64,000 nt of DNA, taken from contig NC_063257.1 in assembly GCF_019578655.1 (NCBI RefSeq), forward strand, positions 23,515,939 through 23,579,938. Direction: 5' to 3'. The DNA comes from Ricinus communis. Its lineage: Eukaryota > Streptophyta > Magnoliopsida > Malpighiales > Euphorbiaceae. Position numbers and translations under genes: made by a program. Below, piece after piece: positions 11,585 through 22,323 of this stretch (within the stretch, counting starts at the first letter, position 1; every line of letters starts with the position of its first letter). The notes beneath the pieces are model-generated. The model saw only the letters and a list, made by a program, of their open reading frames with translations. It had not been told where the DNA came from and did no database searches.

Positions 11585-13661
11585 ATTCGAATCTGGAGGC
11601 GCCTACGTGAAGTTTTGTGTTTAAATACCTTTATTTTACCTTCCAGGGTGATGTGGTGTCGATCCAGTTCGTTGAAAAATTTCCAGTGCGCGTGAGTGGT
11701 TTGATGAGCTTCCTAGCTTTGTTCAGGCCAGGATTGGAGACACTGACTTTCGTTGTTTTGTGGCTATGCTTCCCTCGGTTACTGGAAGGGTTGATCACAC
11801 TTCATTCTATGCTTTGCTCGAGAGGTGGATGGATATGACTCACACCTTCCACACTTTAGCTGGTGAGCTGACTCTTTCTCCCCTTTCATTCTCTGCCATT
11901 ACTGGCATTGATTTCTTTGGCACGCCCGTGCCCTTCGATGATGTGATCCACCATCAGCGCTCCGATGCCCGTGAGTGCTTCATCATCGACTTATTCGGGT
12001 TCTTACCGACATTCAAGAACTCGTGATGCATTACTTACTAGTGCCTCCCTCTACACTACCGGGGCTTCATTCCTCCAAATGCTCAGGAAGTAGACCAGAT
12101 GGCCCGAGCTTTTCTGGTGTACCTTTTTGGTATGACCTTATTCAGTGACTTAGGGAACTCGCTGAACTTTCATTATCTAGCTTTTTTATCGGACTTGGAC
12201 CAGGTCTCTTCTTACGATTGGGGGTCTGCGGCTCTAGCGTATCTATACCATTAGATGGACGTCACCGTCTGAGGTAGTAAAAGGATTTATGACTTTTGGC
12301 ACACGATCCACGTAAGTTGTGCTCTGACTTCTTTTCCTCAGTTTCATATTTTGTACAGATATCATACATGCTGACACTTTGTTCTGCAGGTTTTGGCCTT
12401 GAAGGTCTTCCTTTTAGTGGGCTCACAGCCCATCTGCACTTTATGGGCTTTTCCTCGCCTGAGCCGCTAGGGCTTAAGCAGGACTGTCACACTATAGTGG
12501 TCATAGGTTCATGTGCACCACATGTGGATCAACAGCCTGACTTGGGACATGGTAAATACTATTCATTAGTTATATTCATTCTTTATTTATATTGTTACTT
12601 ACCTTTCTAGTTTATAGATTCGGAGTGACTGGCTGGGAGAGCATAGCCAACGGGAGCCTTATATGTTGCCTGTGGCTGACCTTTAGCAGAGGAGGATGCT
12701 ACTGGCCGGGCCCACCTGCTGGGCTTGGTATTTAGCAGGAGCCGAGTCCTATTATCTTATCCTCTTTCCATGTTCTAGATGGTAGATCTTGCTAGGGAGG
12801 AGCTAGTGGAGTGTTTGAATGGGTATGACTAGCTCGAAGACCTTACCATCTGATCGCAGTTGATGAACTATACCTCGTTCATCCCTCAGCTGCTTGGGGC
12901 TTTACCTCTTGAGGATGATGCCACTATTTAGGTATTTTCTCGGATTCACTTAGAGTTTTTTTTTTCTTTTTTCATCATGTACTGCTCTTTTATTCATTTA
13001 TTTACTACTTTTCCGCCAGCCTCCTACTGCTCGTGAGCCGACTGAGGAAAGGTCCTCTCGACGCTCCAAACCTTCTCAAATTGCAAGCTCATATGCCAAT
13101 TTGACTTCTGAGGCACCTCCTACGACCGTGTCTGATGTAGTTCTAGGGATTGTTTCGTTCCCTCCTGATCAAATGGTCTCATATTGGAACCCATTCATTG
13201 TGATGGGGCACCGACTCACCATGGATCAGTATTTTCCTTCGGAGTTCATTTCGAGCACTTGCACCCATGTAAGCTTAATATTTTCTTATGTGTTTTCACT
13301 TCTTGGTTTTTTTTGAAAATTTAGTGACATATATACAAATACATGTTCAAAGGGATCAGTTCGAGCACGTATATCGGCTGCTCAGCTGTAAGGAGGCAGT
13401 TCTTCATCCTTGGCAAAATGCATGAGATGCAAAATGTTTGCACGTATGCATGAAATGTGCTAACTAATTCTCCTTTTGGCTTTTCATTAGAGGGACAGAG
13501 AGGGACTGCAGGGGCAACTGGACGATCGGTAGTGTCAGCTTGATGCTCAGCAATGTTGGATCAATACACTGACCCTTCAGCTTTCAGCCTTGCAGACCCA
13601 ATAAATGGATGCTGAATCGAATGACGAGATGGATAGTTCGGGAGGGAACTCTGGCTTCTGA
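11585..13661 (+). pseudogene. Plant mobile domain (PMD) frame, antisense to the Tat element, multi-exon and decayed
   Basis: Plus-strand sequence resembling the plant mobile domain / aminotransferase-like family (PF10536). The best part is 11760-12026: ERWMDMTHTFHTLAGELTLSP, then SAITGIDFFGTPVPFD, the family's core. It continues in shifted frames with FHYLAFLSDLDQ and WGSAALAYLY near 12170-12245. Introns are suggested by GTAAGT at 12312 to CAG at 12389, GTAAAT at 12552 to TAG at 12617, and AG at 13019, with a donor at 13269. The last exon ends near 13661 (NDEMDSSGGNSGF). At least six in-frame stops and several frameshifts make it a pseudogene. It lies after integrase in antisense, a place where Tat-lineage elements are known to hold extra reading frames, some with this domain. 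The function of the domain in elements is unknown; host members act in silencing. Confidence 0.75.
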
Positions 13662-14591
13662 TTTTCCATTTGCTTGTACTTTCTTTTCATTATTTGTAAA
13701 ACTTGAGACCTTGTCTAGACTTTTATTTTTGAAAATATATAAAATGTGGCTTTTGAATAGCTTCTATTTTACTCATTTCTTTTTATTTCTACATTTCTAT
13801 AAGCTTGCGCGCGCTGAAAGTCAAGTAAACACCCCAAAACTGCCTAGACGAGTTAGAAATCGCATCTAGAGGCCATACAACCAAATATCTTTTCTCTTAT
13901 TTTTTTCTTTTTCCTTTGCCTTAACTTTTTCCTAAGCCACCCTTTCGGATTTTCATCTAGTAGGCTCTTGTCTTAACTTTTGTCTAAGTCGCTCTTTAAG
14001 GTTTTCAACTTATCAAATTTTGTTTTTCCCTAAACTGCCCTTTTGGATTTTCAACTTAGCTTTTTCTTTTCTTTTCTTTTTCATCTTTTTGTTTCTTTTC
14101 TTTTTACAGATTTGGCTGTAGGAGAAGCTTCAGGTATTGACTTCCGCTGGCTTTACCCGATTTAAGAGGACTCGAAAATTAGTTGCTCTATCTAAGGATG
14201 CAGATGTAGATGTGAAGAGAAATAGAAAATAGAAATTATGCTTCCTTTCAGACCTCATTTAATTTGCTTAGAACTTTTAGTTTAGTTTTTCTTTTAATTA
14301 GTATGTAAAATAGTAAACAGATATACATATGTTTGATAACAGTTCTAAATAATTTTATTCATTTAGTAAAATTCTAGATGGGTACATTTTGATTTCTCAC
14401 GATATAACTCTTATCATCAGCTAGTTTTTCAGATTTTCTAGCTGATTATTTTCTCTCTTTTGTCCTGACTTTTGCTTGACAAACCTTTTCAGGTTTTTCA
14501 ATCAGCATGCTTTCTTTTTCTATTATTCTTATTTATTCTTATTTTTTATTTTTATACATGGTATTTCTTGAGACGACCTATGTTCATTGGT
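13662..14591 (+). other. Spacer after the PMD frame with degenerate repeats
   Basis: No clear gene. It contains degenerate copies of a roughly 40-55-bp C/T-rich unit around CTAAGCCRCYCTTT and GGATTTTCAACTTA at about 13915-14065, and a weaker one at 14460-14510. A possible extra small exon (14110-14235) starts after a TTTTTACAG acceptor-like site but matches nothing I know. The integrase tail of the opposite strand begins at 14592. Confidence 0.5.
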
Positions 14592-15660
14592 TCAATTGAA
14601 CTTGTTGCCCTCCAGGTCTGAGATCTTAGCAGCACCTCTGGGTAGATTTTTCTTTACTAAGTACGGGCCTTCCCAGTTCGGCCTGAAATTCCCTCTCGGA
14701 TCAAATGCAGTAGGTCTTATATACCTTAATACTAGATCACCAGCTTTGATCTTTTCTGGCTTTACCTTCTTATTGAATGTCCTGGCTATCCTTTTTTGAT
14801 ACAATTGCATGTGGTATAAGGCTTTCATCCTTTTCTCGTCAACCAAAGCCAATTGCTGGTATCTTTGCTCAACCAACTGGTACTCTAGTATTTTAGCCTA
14901 TAATACAACTCTCAAAGACTTCAACTATAGCTCAACTAGCAAAATCGCTTCAGTCCCGTAAACTATAGAGTATGGTGTTTTCTCAGTCGATATTCGCTCG
15001 GTTGTCTGATATCCCCAAAGTGCAAATGGTACGTGAAATGACCAGTCCTTGTGATTCCACACCATCTTCAAAAGTATTTTCTTCAGATTCTTGTTGGTTG
15101 CTTCTACCGCTCCATCCGCCTGAGGTTTGTATGGAGAAGACCTGTGATGCTCGATCTTGTATTCCGCTAGCAGGTCTGTTGTCTCACCCATGAATTGTAC
15201 TCTATTATACGTCACGATATGATGTGGGGCCCCGTATCAACAAATCAGGTTCTTTTCTATCAACTAGCCATTTGTCTTGCCCCCACGGTGGTAAATGACT
15301 CGGCTTCGACCCATTTGGAGAAGTAGTCGATTACTATAACTATGAACCTATGACCATTGGAGAGGCTTTATTTCTCCGTGATGTCAATCCCCCAAGCTGC
15401 AAAAGGCCAAGGAGACGTCAAGTTGTGCAGCTCGACTGAAGGCACGTGACTCAGGTCACTGTACAACTGGCATTCTCAGCATTTCCTCACTAGCGCTATG
15501 AAGTCCTTCTTCACTGTTAACCAATAATAACTCTACCGCATGATCTTTGTAGTTAAAACTATCCTGCTCATATGAGGCCTACATAATCCTTTGTTCCTTT
15601 CCTCCATCACTACCTAAGCTTCTGCTTTAGTTACACATCGGAACTGCACACCCAACACCA
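14592..15660 (-). pseudogene. Tat-lineage integrase (INT), decayed
   Basis: Minus strand. The N-terminal zinc-binding half survives as RKC and ECQ near 15480-15495. The core has WGIDIT (about 15390) and VIVIDYFSKWVEAES (about 15300-15350), with the expected acidic residues. It continues at 14925-15215 with EYKIEHHRSSPYKPQADGAV, the region holding the last catalytic glutamate (GAVEA). The C-terminal piece is 14592-14876, with NKKVKPEKIKAGDLVL and NFRPNWEGPYLVKK, typical of Tat. Stops and frameshifts separate these blocks. It would insert element DNA into chromosomes; here it is inactive. Confidence 0.85.
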
Positions 15661-15698
15661 TTCTCCTATACAGGACTCCCTCGTGGCTGATGTAGTTC

Positions 15699-16250
15699 CT
15701 AGCTTGAATCCACAACGCGTACCTTTCCTTGGCTGTCGCTTCTTCTAGATACTCCTTGCTTTCTATGAACTTCTTCAGATTGTAGAACCATTACTTCTCT
15801 TCTAGTCCCATATGAACTTGCATTATCCGATCCTATTGATAATAAGGCACACCTGATTTCACGGTCACCAGAGGCTTTATTGATAGAATCGAGGGATTGG
15901 CCCACATAGATGAGAGTAGCTAGTGCATTCGCCATCTAATTCCCATCTTGAGGCAAGTGTACAAAGGAACACTTGGAGAAGTTCCACACTAAAGTTCTAA
16001 GATAGCTGACGTACGGCTTCAACCTCTCTTTTATTACTTCCCATTCCTCGAGGCCTTGTTGAATTACTAGCATAGAATCCTCGTAGACCATCAAATGCTT
16101 AGATCCTGCTACCACGACCGCTTCTAATCCAAATAAATATGCTTCATATTCTGCCATGTTATTGGTCCCTTTAAAGTCCAATCTCTAGGCATTTGCAGCA
16201 TTTTCCTCTTCTAGCGTGATTAGAACTATTCCCAAGCCTGTACATCTTCC
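15699..16250 (-). pseudogene. Second (archaeal-type) RNase H of the Tat element
   Basis: Minus-strand blocks at 15936-16181 and 15840-15935 read DFKGTNNMAEYEAYLFGLEA, then VYEDSMLVIQQ and VHLPQDGN followed by MANALATL. This matches the extra RNase H that Tat-lineage elements carry between RNase H and integrase. The glutamate in NMAEYEA and the aspartate in ANALATL's neighbourhood are at family positions, although the final D of the usual ADALA is N here (ANALA). That change, plus stops further on, indicates loss of function. Confidence 0.8.
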
Positions 16251-16319
16251 ACTCTTAGATCTCGATTGCACCCAAATTTTCATCAAGATATTCCAGATCC
16301 TAATGCTCGTCTCCTTTCA

Positions 16320-16830
16320 CGTTTTAGGCTAGAAACTCAGCTACAGCCCTACCCCTGACTACCTTCTTAGTGATATATTCAATTTCAAACTCTATCAAGA
16401 TCACTAACCATGAAGCCAGCTTTCCCGTAAGAGATGGAATTTTGAATAAGCACTTCAGAGGGTCTATTCTTGAAATTTCTTGCACCTTATAAGACTGAAA
16501 GTAGTGCCTTAACCTCCTTGTAGCCTATATCACGGCTAGGCACATCTTTTCCATGAGGTTATACTTTGACTCGTAAGGCAGCAACTTCTTATTGAGGTAA
16601 TAAAACGCAGCTCCACATTATTAGGTCCACACTATGCTACCATTGGCCCCATAATTTCCTCCTCCAAGGCCAAGTAAAGGATCAGTGGCATGCCATCCTT
16701 TTGCGGCTCGAGTACTGGTGGCTTCATCAAATACTCTTTGATTTTGTTAAAGGCCTTCTGACAATGTTCATCCCAAACAATGGGCTGATGCTTTCTTAAA
16801 AGCTTAAAGATAGGATCACAGACCATTGTG
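16320..16830 (-). pseudogene. RNase H (first) of the Tat element
   Basis: Minus strand, continuous with RT. It begins PIFKLLRKHQPIVWDEHCQK (16632-16826). After a frame change it runs through NKKLLPYESKYNLMEKMCLA near 16540-16600, then ATRRLRHYFQSYKV and LKCLFKIPSLTGKLASW to about 16350. This is the standard connection and RNase H domain of plant Ty3/gypsy elements, removing the RNA template during reverse transcription. Single-base stops interrupt it. Confidence 0.8.
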
Positions 16831-16856
16831 AGTTTCGAAATGAACTTGCTGATGTA

Positions 16857-17869
16857 TTACAAGCGTCCTAGGAAACCTTTGACTTCTTTCTCTGTCTTCA
16901 GTGTCGGCATCTCTTGAATGGCTTTAACCTTGTCTGGATTGATCTTTATACCCCACTGACTTACTATGTGCCCTGACAGCTTCCCTGATGTAATTCTGAA
17001 CACACTCTTCTTCAAGCTGAGTCTCAAGTTATACATTTCCACTCATCCTAAAAACTTATCAAGAGCTTGAAAATGCCCTTCCTTCATTTGAGACTTTACC
17101 ATCATGTCATCAACATACACCTCTACTTCCTTATGCATCATCTCGTGAAACAAGGTAGTGGCTGCTCTTTGATAAGTTGCCCTCGCATTCTTGAATCCAA
17201 AACGCATAACCTTGTAGCAGTATGTCCCCTACTTGGTGATAAACGACATCTTCAGCTTGTCCACTACTGCCATCATGATCCGATTGTACTCGGAGAACCC
17301 ATTTATAAAGGAGTACATTGCATTTGAAGCAGCACTATCGGCTATCACATCTATTTAAAGAAGAGGAAAGTCATCCTTTGGGCATGCTTTGTTCAATTCC
17401 CTGTAGTCTACGCACATTCGTACCTTGCCATCCTTCTTTGGGACTGGAACTATGTTAGCCAACCATTTGGGGTAGTCAACCACATCGAGGAAATTGGCCT
17501 TAACCTGATTAGCAACCTCCTCTTGTATCTTCTCTGTCCATTCCGACCTTAGTTTTCTCATCTTCTGCTTGACTGGCTTGATGTGAGAATGAGTTAGGAT
17601 ATGGTGCTCTGCTATTGTCCTGTCTAGACATGGCATGTCGTCATGGGACCAAACAAATATCACTTTTCTTTTTCTATTATTTTCTCAAATTCTCTCATCT
17701 CTTCAGGAGTTATATCGCGAGCTATTAAAATGTTCTGCAGATTTGCATCTATGACTAAATTAAATAAATCAACTTGTATGGAATTAATGTCAAACATGCA
17801 CATGTCATGATTATCAAAATGCACTCTACCATTAGGAAAAACATCACATAAGTAAGCAAAATCATTCAT
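16857..17869 (-). pseudogene. Reverse transcriptase (RT) of the Tat element
   Basis: Minus strand. The N-terminal part is 17355-17663, with WLANIVPVPKKDGKVRMCVD and YRELNKACPKDDFP. The catalytic YVDD is intact at 17106-17117. The thumb side is 16857-17042, with KPDK-like INPDKVKAIQEMP and KGFLGRL. The upstream block 17660-17869 is a linker. Stops and a frameshift fall between 17042 and 17355. It would copy element RNA into DNA. The intact YVDD motif is coincidental survival in an otherwise broken frame. Confidence 0.88.
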
Positions 17870-18524
17870 ATCATTGATCTTAAAGAGAAAGAAACATCAT
17901 CCTCATAAATGTCGGACATTATTACATCATCATAAAATACATCAATGATATTATTTTCAATAAGAGCAGCTAGTTCCTCTAGGTTTATGAGGCAGGCTCT
18001 TCTATCTTGGTGGTGATCTTCTCTCAGACTTCCTTGATACTCAGCTCGACCATCCTGTGGATATTTAGGTTCTTGAAAGTCTCAAACCCTGGTATCTCAG
18101 TCCTAGTTACACTATCAGGTTTGGGCTCCCTAGAGTACGTCTTGTACTCTTAGACGAACACGTCTTTTAGAGTCTTGCCCTTTGATTTTCCTTCATCTTC
18201 TTCTTCAGAATATCTAAACCTCGATGAGTCTTCTAACCTTTGAAGTCTAGCAGTTCCACAACACCCAGCTAATTCTTTCCTAGGCTATTCCAGACATAAA
18301 GTTCATTCTCTTAAACATGCTGGCTACTTTAGGATGTAGTCCTTATAGAGGACCATCACTTGAAATCTAGTAGGGGCATTCACCTCTTTGACAACTTCTT
18401 TGATTGCTGAGACAATCTTACCACCTTCGATGTTGATAGTAACAATCTTGCCTTCATGAGGGAATTTTACCTTCTAATATATTATGAAAGGGACTCCTCT
18501 TAGGGTATGGAACAACGGCCTTCC
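17870..18524 (-). pseudogene. Protease-RT linker of the Tat pol, no recognisable domain
   Basis: Between the protease and RT blocks. On the minus strand it has short open pieces separated by stops; none resembles a named domain. Tat elements usually have a linker of similar size here. Confidence 0.5.
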
Positions 18525-18875
18525 CTATAACAATGCAAAAGTTATTGGGATGTCCAAGACAGTGAACTCTACCCAGGATTCAATAGGATTTGTCTTCACT
18601 AGTACTGAAAACATCCCTTCTACATCTCTTTTTATCTCGTCATAGGCCATTATGACCATCTCTAATGGTTTTAGCTCTTTCGCAATCATCCTCAGTTTGG
18701 GGAGTATGTAAGAAGGACACACGTTGATAGCTAACACGCCATCAACCATCACACATGGTGTTCTCTTCTCTTTTACTTCTGTTGATATGTAAAGAGTCTT
18801 ATTGTGGTCTCTTCCCTCGAGCTGTAGGTCTTCATCCGAGAAAGTGATAATTCTGATGGTCTTGCCTGTTACCAT
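18525..18875 (-). pseudogene. Retropepsin-like protease of the Tat element
   Basis: Minus strand, 116 open residues. FSDEDLQLEGRDHNKTLYIS is followed by CVMVDGVLAINVCPSYILPK, the usual place of the catalytic Asp loop. In relatives this loop reads D-[NT]-G; here the Asp is followed by G-V, so the conserved glycine position is changed and activity is doubtful. The end block WVEFTVLDIPITFALL fits the strand before the LLGRPW motif. It would cut the gag-pol polyprotein. Confidence 0.75.
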
Positions 18876-19323
18876 TTTGATAATCTCCTTAGGGGTAGCT
18901 ACTGTGCTAACACTTATACTAGATAAGGCCTAGATTAGAGTCTTTCTATGGTCCCATGAATGCATCAGCAGTTCCCAAACATTAATTATCTTTTCTCCTT
19001 TCTCCACCATTCTAGTAACACGGTATCCCCATCTTCAGGTGCTTGCTTCTTTTGCTTAAGCTTTTACACCCGACTTCTTTACCCTTATCCACTAGCTTAG
19101 TCTTGGAATCACTACCTGCCCAGATGTCCTTAGCCTCGGCATTTTGAACTTCACTTTCATCCCCAGAGCTATACCAGATGTCGATAGCCATGATCGACTT
19201 CTTTTCCCCTTCTTTCTAGACTTCTAGGAGACAAGGCTCACAGTTGGCTTGATTGTTATCTAATCCCCAACCACTTGGCACAATATCCTTAATCTGAATA
19301 TCAGTCGAAAGTGGCCTCTAATA

Positions 19324-21089
19324 TCAGACCTTGAAGTCATATTTGCCTGAGGGCTGCCCAAGCAAGTCTTCAAGCTCATACCGAGGAAGTTGCTCAACCT
19401 CCCATTCTCTAACGTCAATTAAGTCTTGAATCTCGTGCTTGAGACGGTTGCATTGGTCTGTCACATGCCGGAATGCCTGGTAATACTCATAATACTGACC
19501 ATTGTGAGGCTTAGGACTATCTTTCGGCAATTGGAGCTTAAGCCTCCCGCTCCATTTTAAGTGTCGGAACACCAAAGATAGTGGTGCCCCTCACTCGGTA
19601 AAGGTTTTTTGTGGGCTATTTGGCTCAGTTTCTAGCTCGGTTTGATGTAGGTCTTCGAAGGAGTTCATGATCTCCTTTTTATTGAAATCAGGGTTAATCA
19701 TGGACACTCAGTTCGGGGGTGGTGTGTTGTTATAATTTGGTAAGGGATTCCTTCTAGTACTGGGTTGGTCAGGGTCAGTGAGCTTTATGGTGCTGATGGG
19801 GTTCTGGATTTCGTGTTTCAACCGGATGGAGATATCGGTGTGGTGGCCAGGTGCTTAGTAGAATTTACAATAGGTGTTGGGTTTGTATCCAGGGTTCGGT
19901 GGGTTCTTTAGGGTGGTAGGTTGGAGCATGCCAAACTCTCAAAGATCTTAGAGAGAGGTTGCTTGAAGTTAGAGAACTTTCTCGGTTATTGTATAACATT
20001 CACATCCAGGGTCCTGCTCTTTCCAGCCTGGTAGTTTGCCCTTATGCCAGTTCTCACGGTCTTTCTTTTGTCATTCTTTTTCTCCTCAACCTATAGCCCA
20101 TCATCATACATATCCATGAAGGTTTTAGTATTCATCATCTACAACCTTTCAACCCATCTTGGAAGGACGTCTCGGACCACCATACAAACTCAGTCCTTTA
20201 AAGGGTTTATTCTTCATCAGACCAGCCTTATTCCTCCATCTGGTTAGGAGATCGGAGAAGTCATTCAACTTCTGCTTAGTGGATTCAAGATCCTTGATTG
20301 AAACTTCCAAATGAGTGTTGTAGTCATACTGCTTGACAAAAGAATTGCATTAAATCACGCCATTCAACTTTGGCAGATTTTTCTAGACCGTGGTATCACT
20401 TGACAGCTGGTCCTTAGTGACAACACAAACAGCTTAACAATTTGGGTCTTGCTCAGCTAAGTAGATCCTGTGATGGTTACATACTGCTTCAGATGAACCT
20501 TTGGATCACCAATCCTATTGAACTTGTCCATCTCGGGCATTATGAATTTCATAGGTAGCTTGTCTTCCCCTATTAAAACCAACTCTTCAAAATCATAGGT
20601 TGGGCCCAAACCTTTGATTTCCAGCATACCCTGCATCTTGTCAAGCCGGGCGCTCAAACCACTCATAACTTCATTGGTGGCAAGGGCAGTCTCCTTTTTA
20701 GTCTGGTCTAGCATGAATTCATGAAAGTGCCAAAAATTCCAGAGCGTTCCCCTTCTAGCTAGGTCTTCAGCATTGGGCGCGGAAGTAGTGGTAGCTATAG
20801 TGGCAACAGTAGTCTCAGCGAAAACCACAACTAGGTCAACAATAACAGGGGGATTAATCGGTGCAATAGTAGCAGTAGGTGGGGCTTAGTTTATAGCCAT
20901 CCCAGCCAAGAGTTGCTGGAGCTCTTCCCGAATCACACCCCTCAAGTCATCAATGACAACATTCTTAAGGATCTCGACGTCTTGTTCATTAGCTCTTTCG
21001 TTGGTCATCTCTTTAATAGCTTGGCATCTTGGTCTTTCTAGGTGCTCTAACATAGTTCTGATCCTTAGAAAAATGGGCACTCTCTCCAA
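19324..21089 (-). pseudogene. Gag of the Tat element, decayed
   Basis: Minus strand. An upstream block is 20886-21089. The recognisable Tat gag start, 20457-20828, includes YDFEELVLIGEDKLPMKF and MDKFNRIGDPKVHLKQYV. The middle (19576-20456) is frame-broken. The C-terminal block 19324-19575 carries a zinc-knuckle-like stretch, YYEYYQAFRHVTDQCNRLKH, in which the two cysteines expected near the front are tyrosines, as a G-to-A change would give. Gag would form the particle that packages element RNA. Confidence 0.75.
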
Positions 21090-21498
21090 TTTCCCACTGT
21101 CTTACCTCTTCCAACCCAATTTTTAGTATGATGCATGTGATGCATGATGCACATGCAATGCACAAGGATAAAGGAAAAGGTTAGCGTACACAGTAGTATA
21201 TAATTCATCCTTCTAACCTTATTTCTCCCGCACACGGTTCCTGGTAAGTCTTTCTTCTTTAGGATTTTTGGTTTGGGCTTCCTATCAATAAGGGATAGTA
21301 GGCCCGACGTGCATGCCATAAGCTTTCAAAGCAAATTTAAATAAACAAAGCGATGTTTCTCAGTGTAAGCATAAAAGCTTATATATTTCGGGCCTAGAGC
21401 TTGGTTCCATATTTCTAGGCTAAGGCCTTTCAATACTTGGGCTTAAGACACTTACAAGGAAGAACATCTCATATAGCAAGCAATAGGGTACCTAGGGG
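21090..21498 (-). other. Tat leader, no gene seen
   Basis: Between gag and the plastid fragment. A minus-strand frame (21065-21319) overlaps it but has no domain I recognise. Short CAT/ATG-rich repeats (ATGCATGTGATGCATGATGC) lie at 21131-21150. Confidence 0.5.
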
Positions 21499-22006
21499 AG
21501 ATTGCTACGAGAACAATTAGCCGATCTAGATTTGCGAATTATTATAGATTATTCATCAATAGAATGGAAATAATTAGGGGAAGAAGGGCCTACGGGGAAT
21601 GAATGGGAAGATCGAAAAGTTGGAAGAAGAAAGGATTTTTTGGTTCGACGTGTGGAATTAGCTAAGCATTTTATTCGAACAAATATAGAACGAGAATGGA
21701 TGGTTTTATGTCTATTACCAGTTCTTCCTCCCGAGTTGAGACCGATCATTTAGATAGATGGGGGTAAACTAATGAGTTCATATATTAATGAACTCTAGAA
21801 GAGTTATCTATCGGAACAATACTCTTATTGATCTATTGATAAAAAGTAGATCTACGCCAGGAGAATTAGTAATGTTTCACAAAAAATTAGTATAAGAAGC
21901 TGTGGATACACTTCTTGATAATGGAATCCGCGGACAACCAATGAGAGACGGTCATAATAAGGTTTACAAGTCATTTCAGGATGTAATTGAAGGCAAAGAA
22001 GGAAGA
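21499..22006 (+). pseudogene. rpoC1: Nuclear copy of a plastid rpoC1 fragment
   Basis: Plus strand, about 505 bp. In one frame it reads RLLREQLADLDLRIIIDYSS near 21500-21560, then [20 protein letters not shown] (about 21580-21640), [18 protein letters not shown] (about 21696-21749) and, in shifted frames, [20 protein letters not shown] (about 21902-21960), VYKSF and VIEGKEGR to 22006. These are consecutive segments of the plastid RNA polymerase beta' subunit (rpoC1). Stops replace sense codons at several places and there are frame changes, so it is a decayed plastid-to-nucleus transfer and not a plastid contig. It sits in the leader of the Tat element, opposite in strand to gag. Confidence 0.9.
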
Positions 22007-22302
22007 TCATTACCATGGGCTGAATCTTGGATAAGGATAAAAGGCTCTCACAAGTGAAAAGTGTTCTTCCTTGGCTCGTCTCTCATCTCAAGGATCCATG
22101 CGATGAAGGAAACACACTCATTACTTGTGAGTGATGGTAGCAAGTGTCGCAATTCTAGGATTTGAGTGGAACCAAAGAATCACTAACTAACACCATCGGG
22201 GCTATAGGGACCAAAGTGTATAGTGTGTGAAAGTGTAGTGATGCAAGAATAATATGTTAAATAATAAAATTAAAGACAAATATACACTAGAATCACTTCT
22301 CT
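22007..22302 (-). other. Tat leader between the plastid fragment and the primer site
   Basis: About 300 bp with no open frame of note. Probably untranslated leader of the element, since it ends at the primer-binding site. Confidence 0.5.
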
Positions 22303-22322
22303 TATCTCCAGTGGAGTCGCCA
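22303..22322 (-). other. Primer-binding site of the Tat element
   Basis: TGGCGACTCCACTGGAGATA on the minus strand, one base after the CA end of the LTR (plus-strand TG at 22324). The TGGCGACTC... form is usual in Tat-lineage elements and is generally assigned to a tRNA-Arg primer; the tRNA identity is from family knowledge. Confidence 0.7.
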
Positions 22323-22323
22323 C

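Noticed and set aside
21499..22006. Evidence that the window is plastid DNA
   Set aside because: The rpoC1 part is short, has stops and frameshifts, and is flanked on both sides by nuclear retrotransposon sequence.
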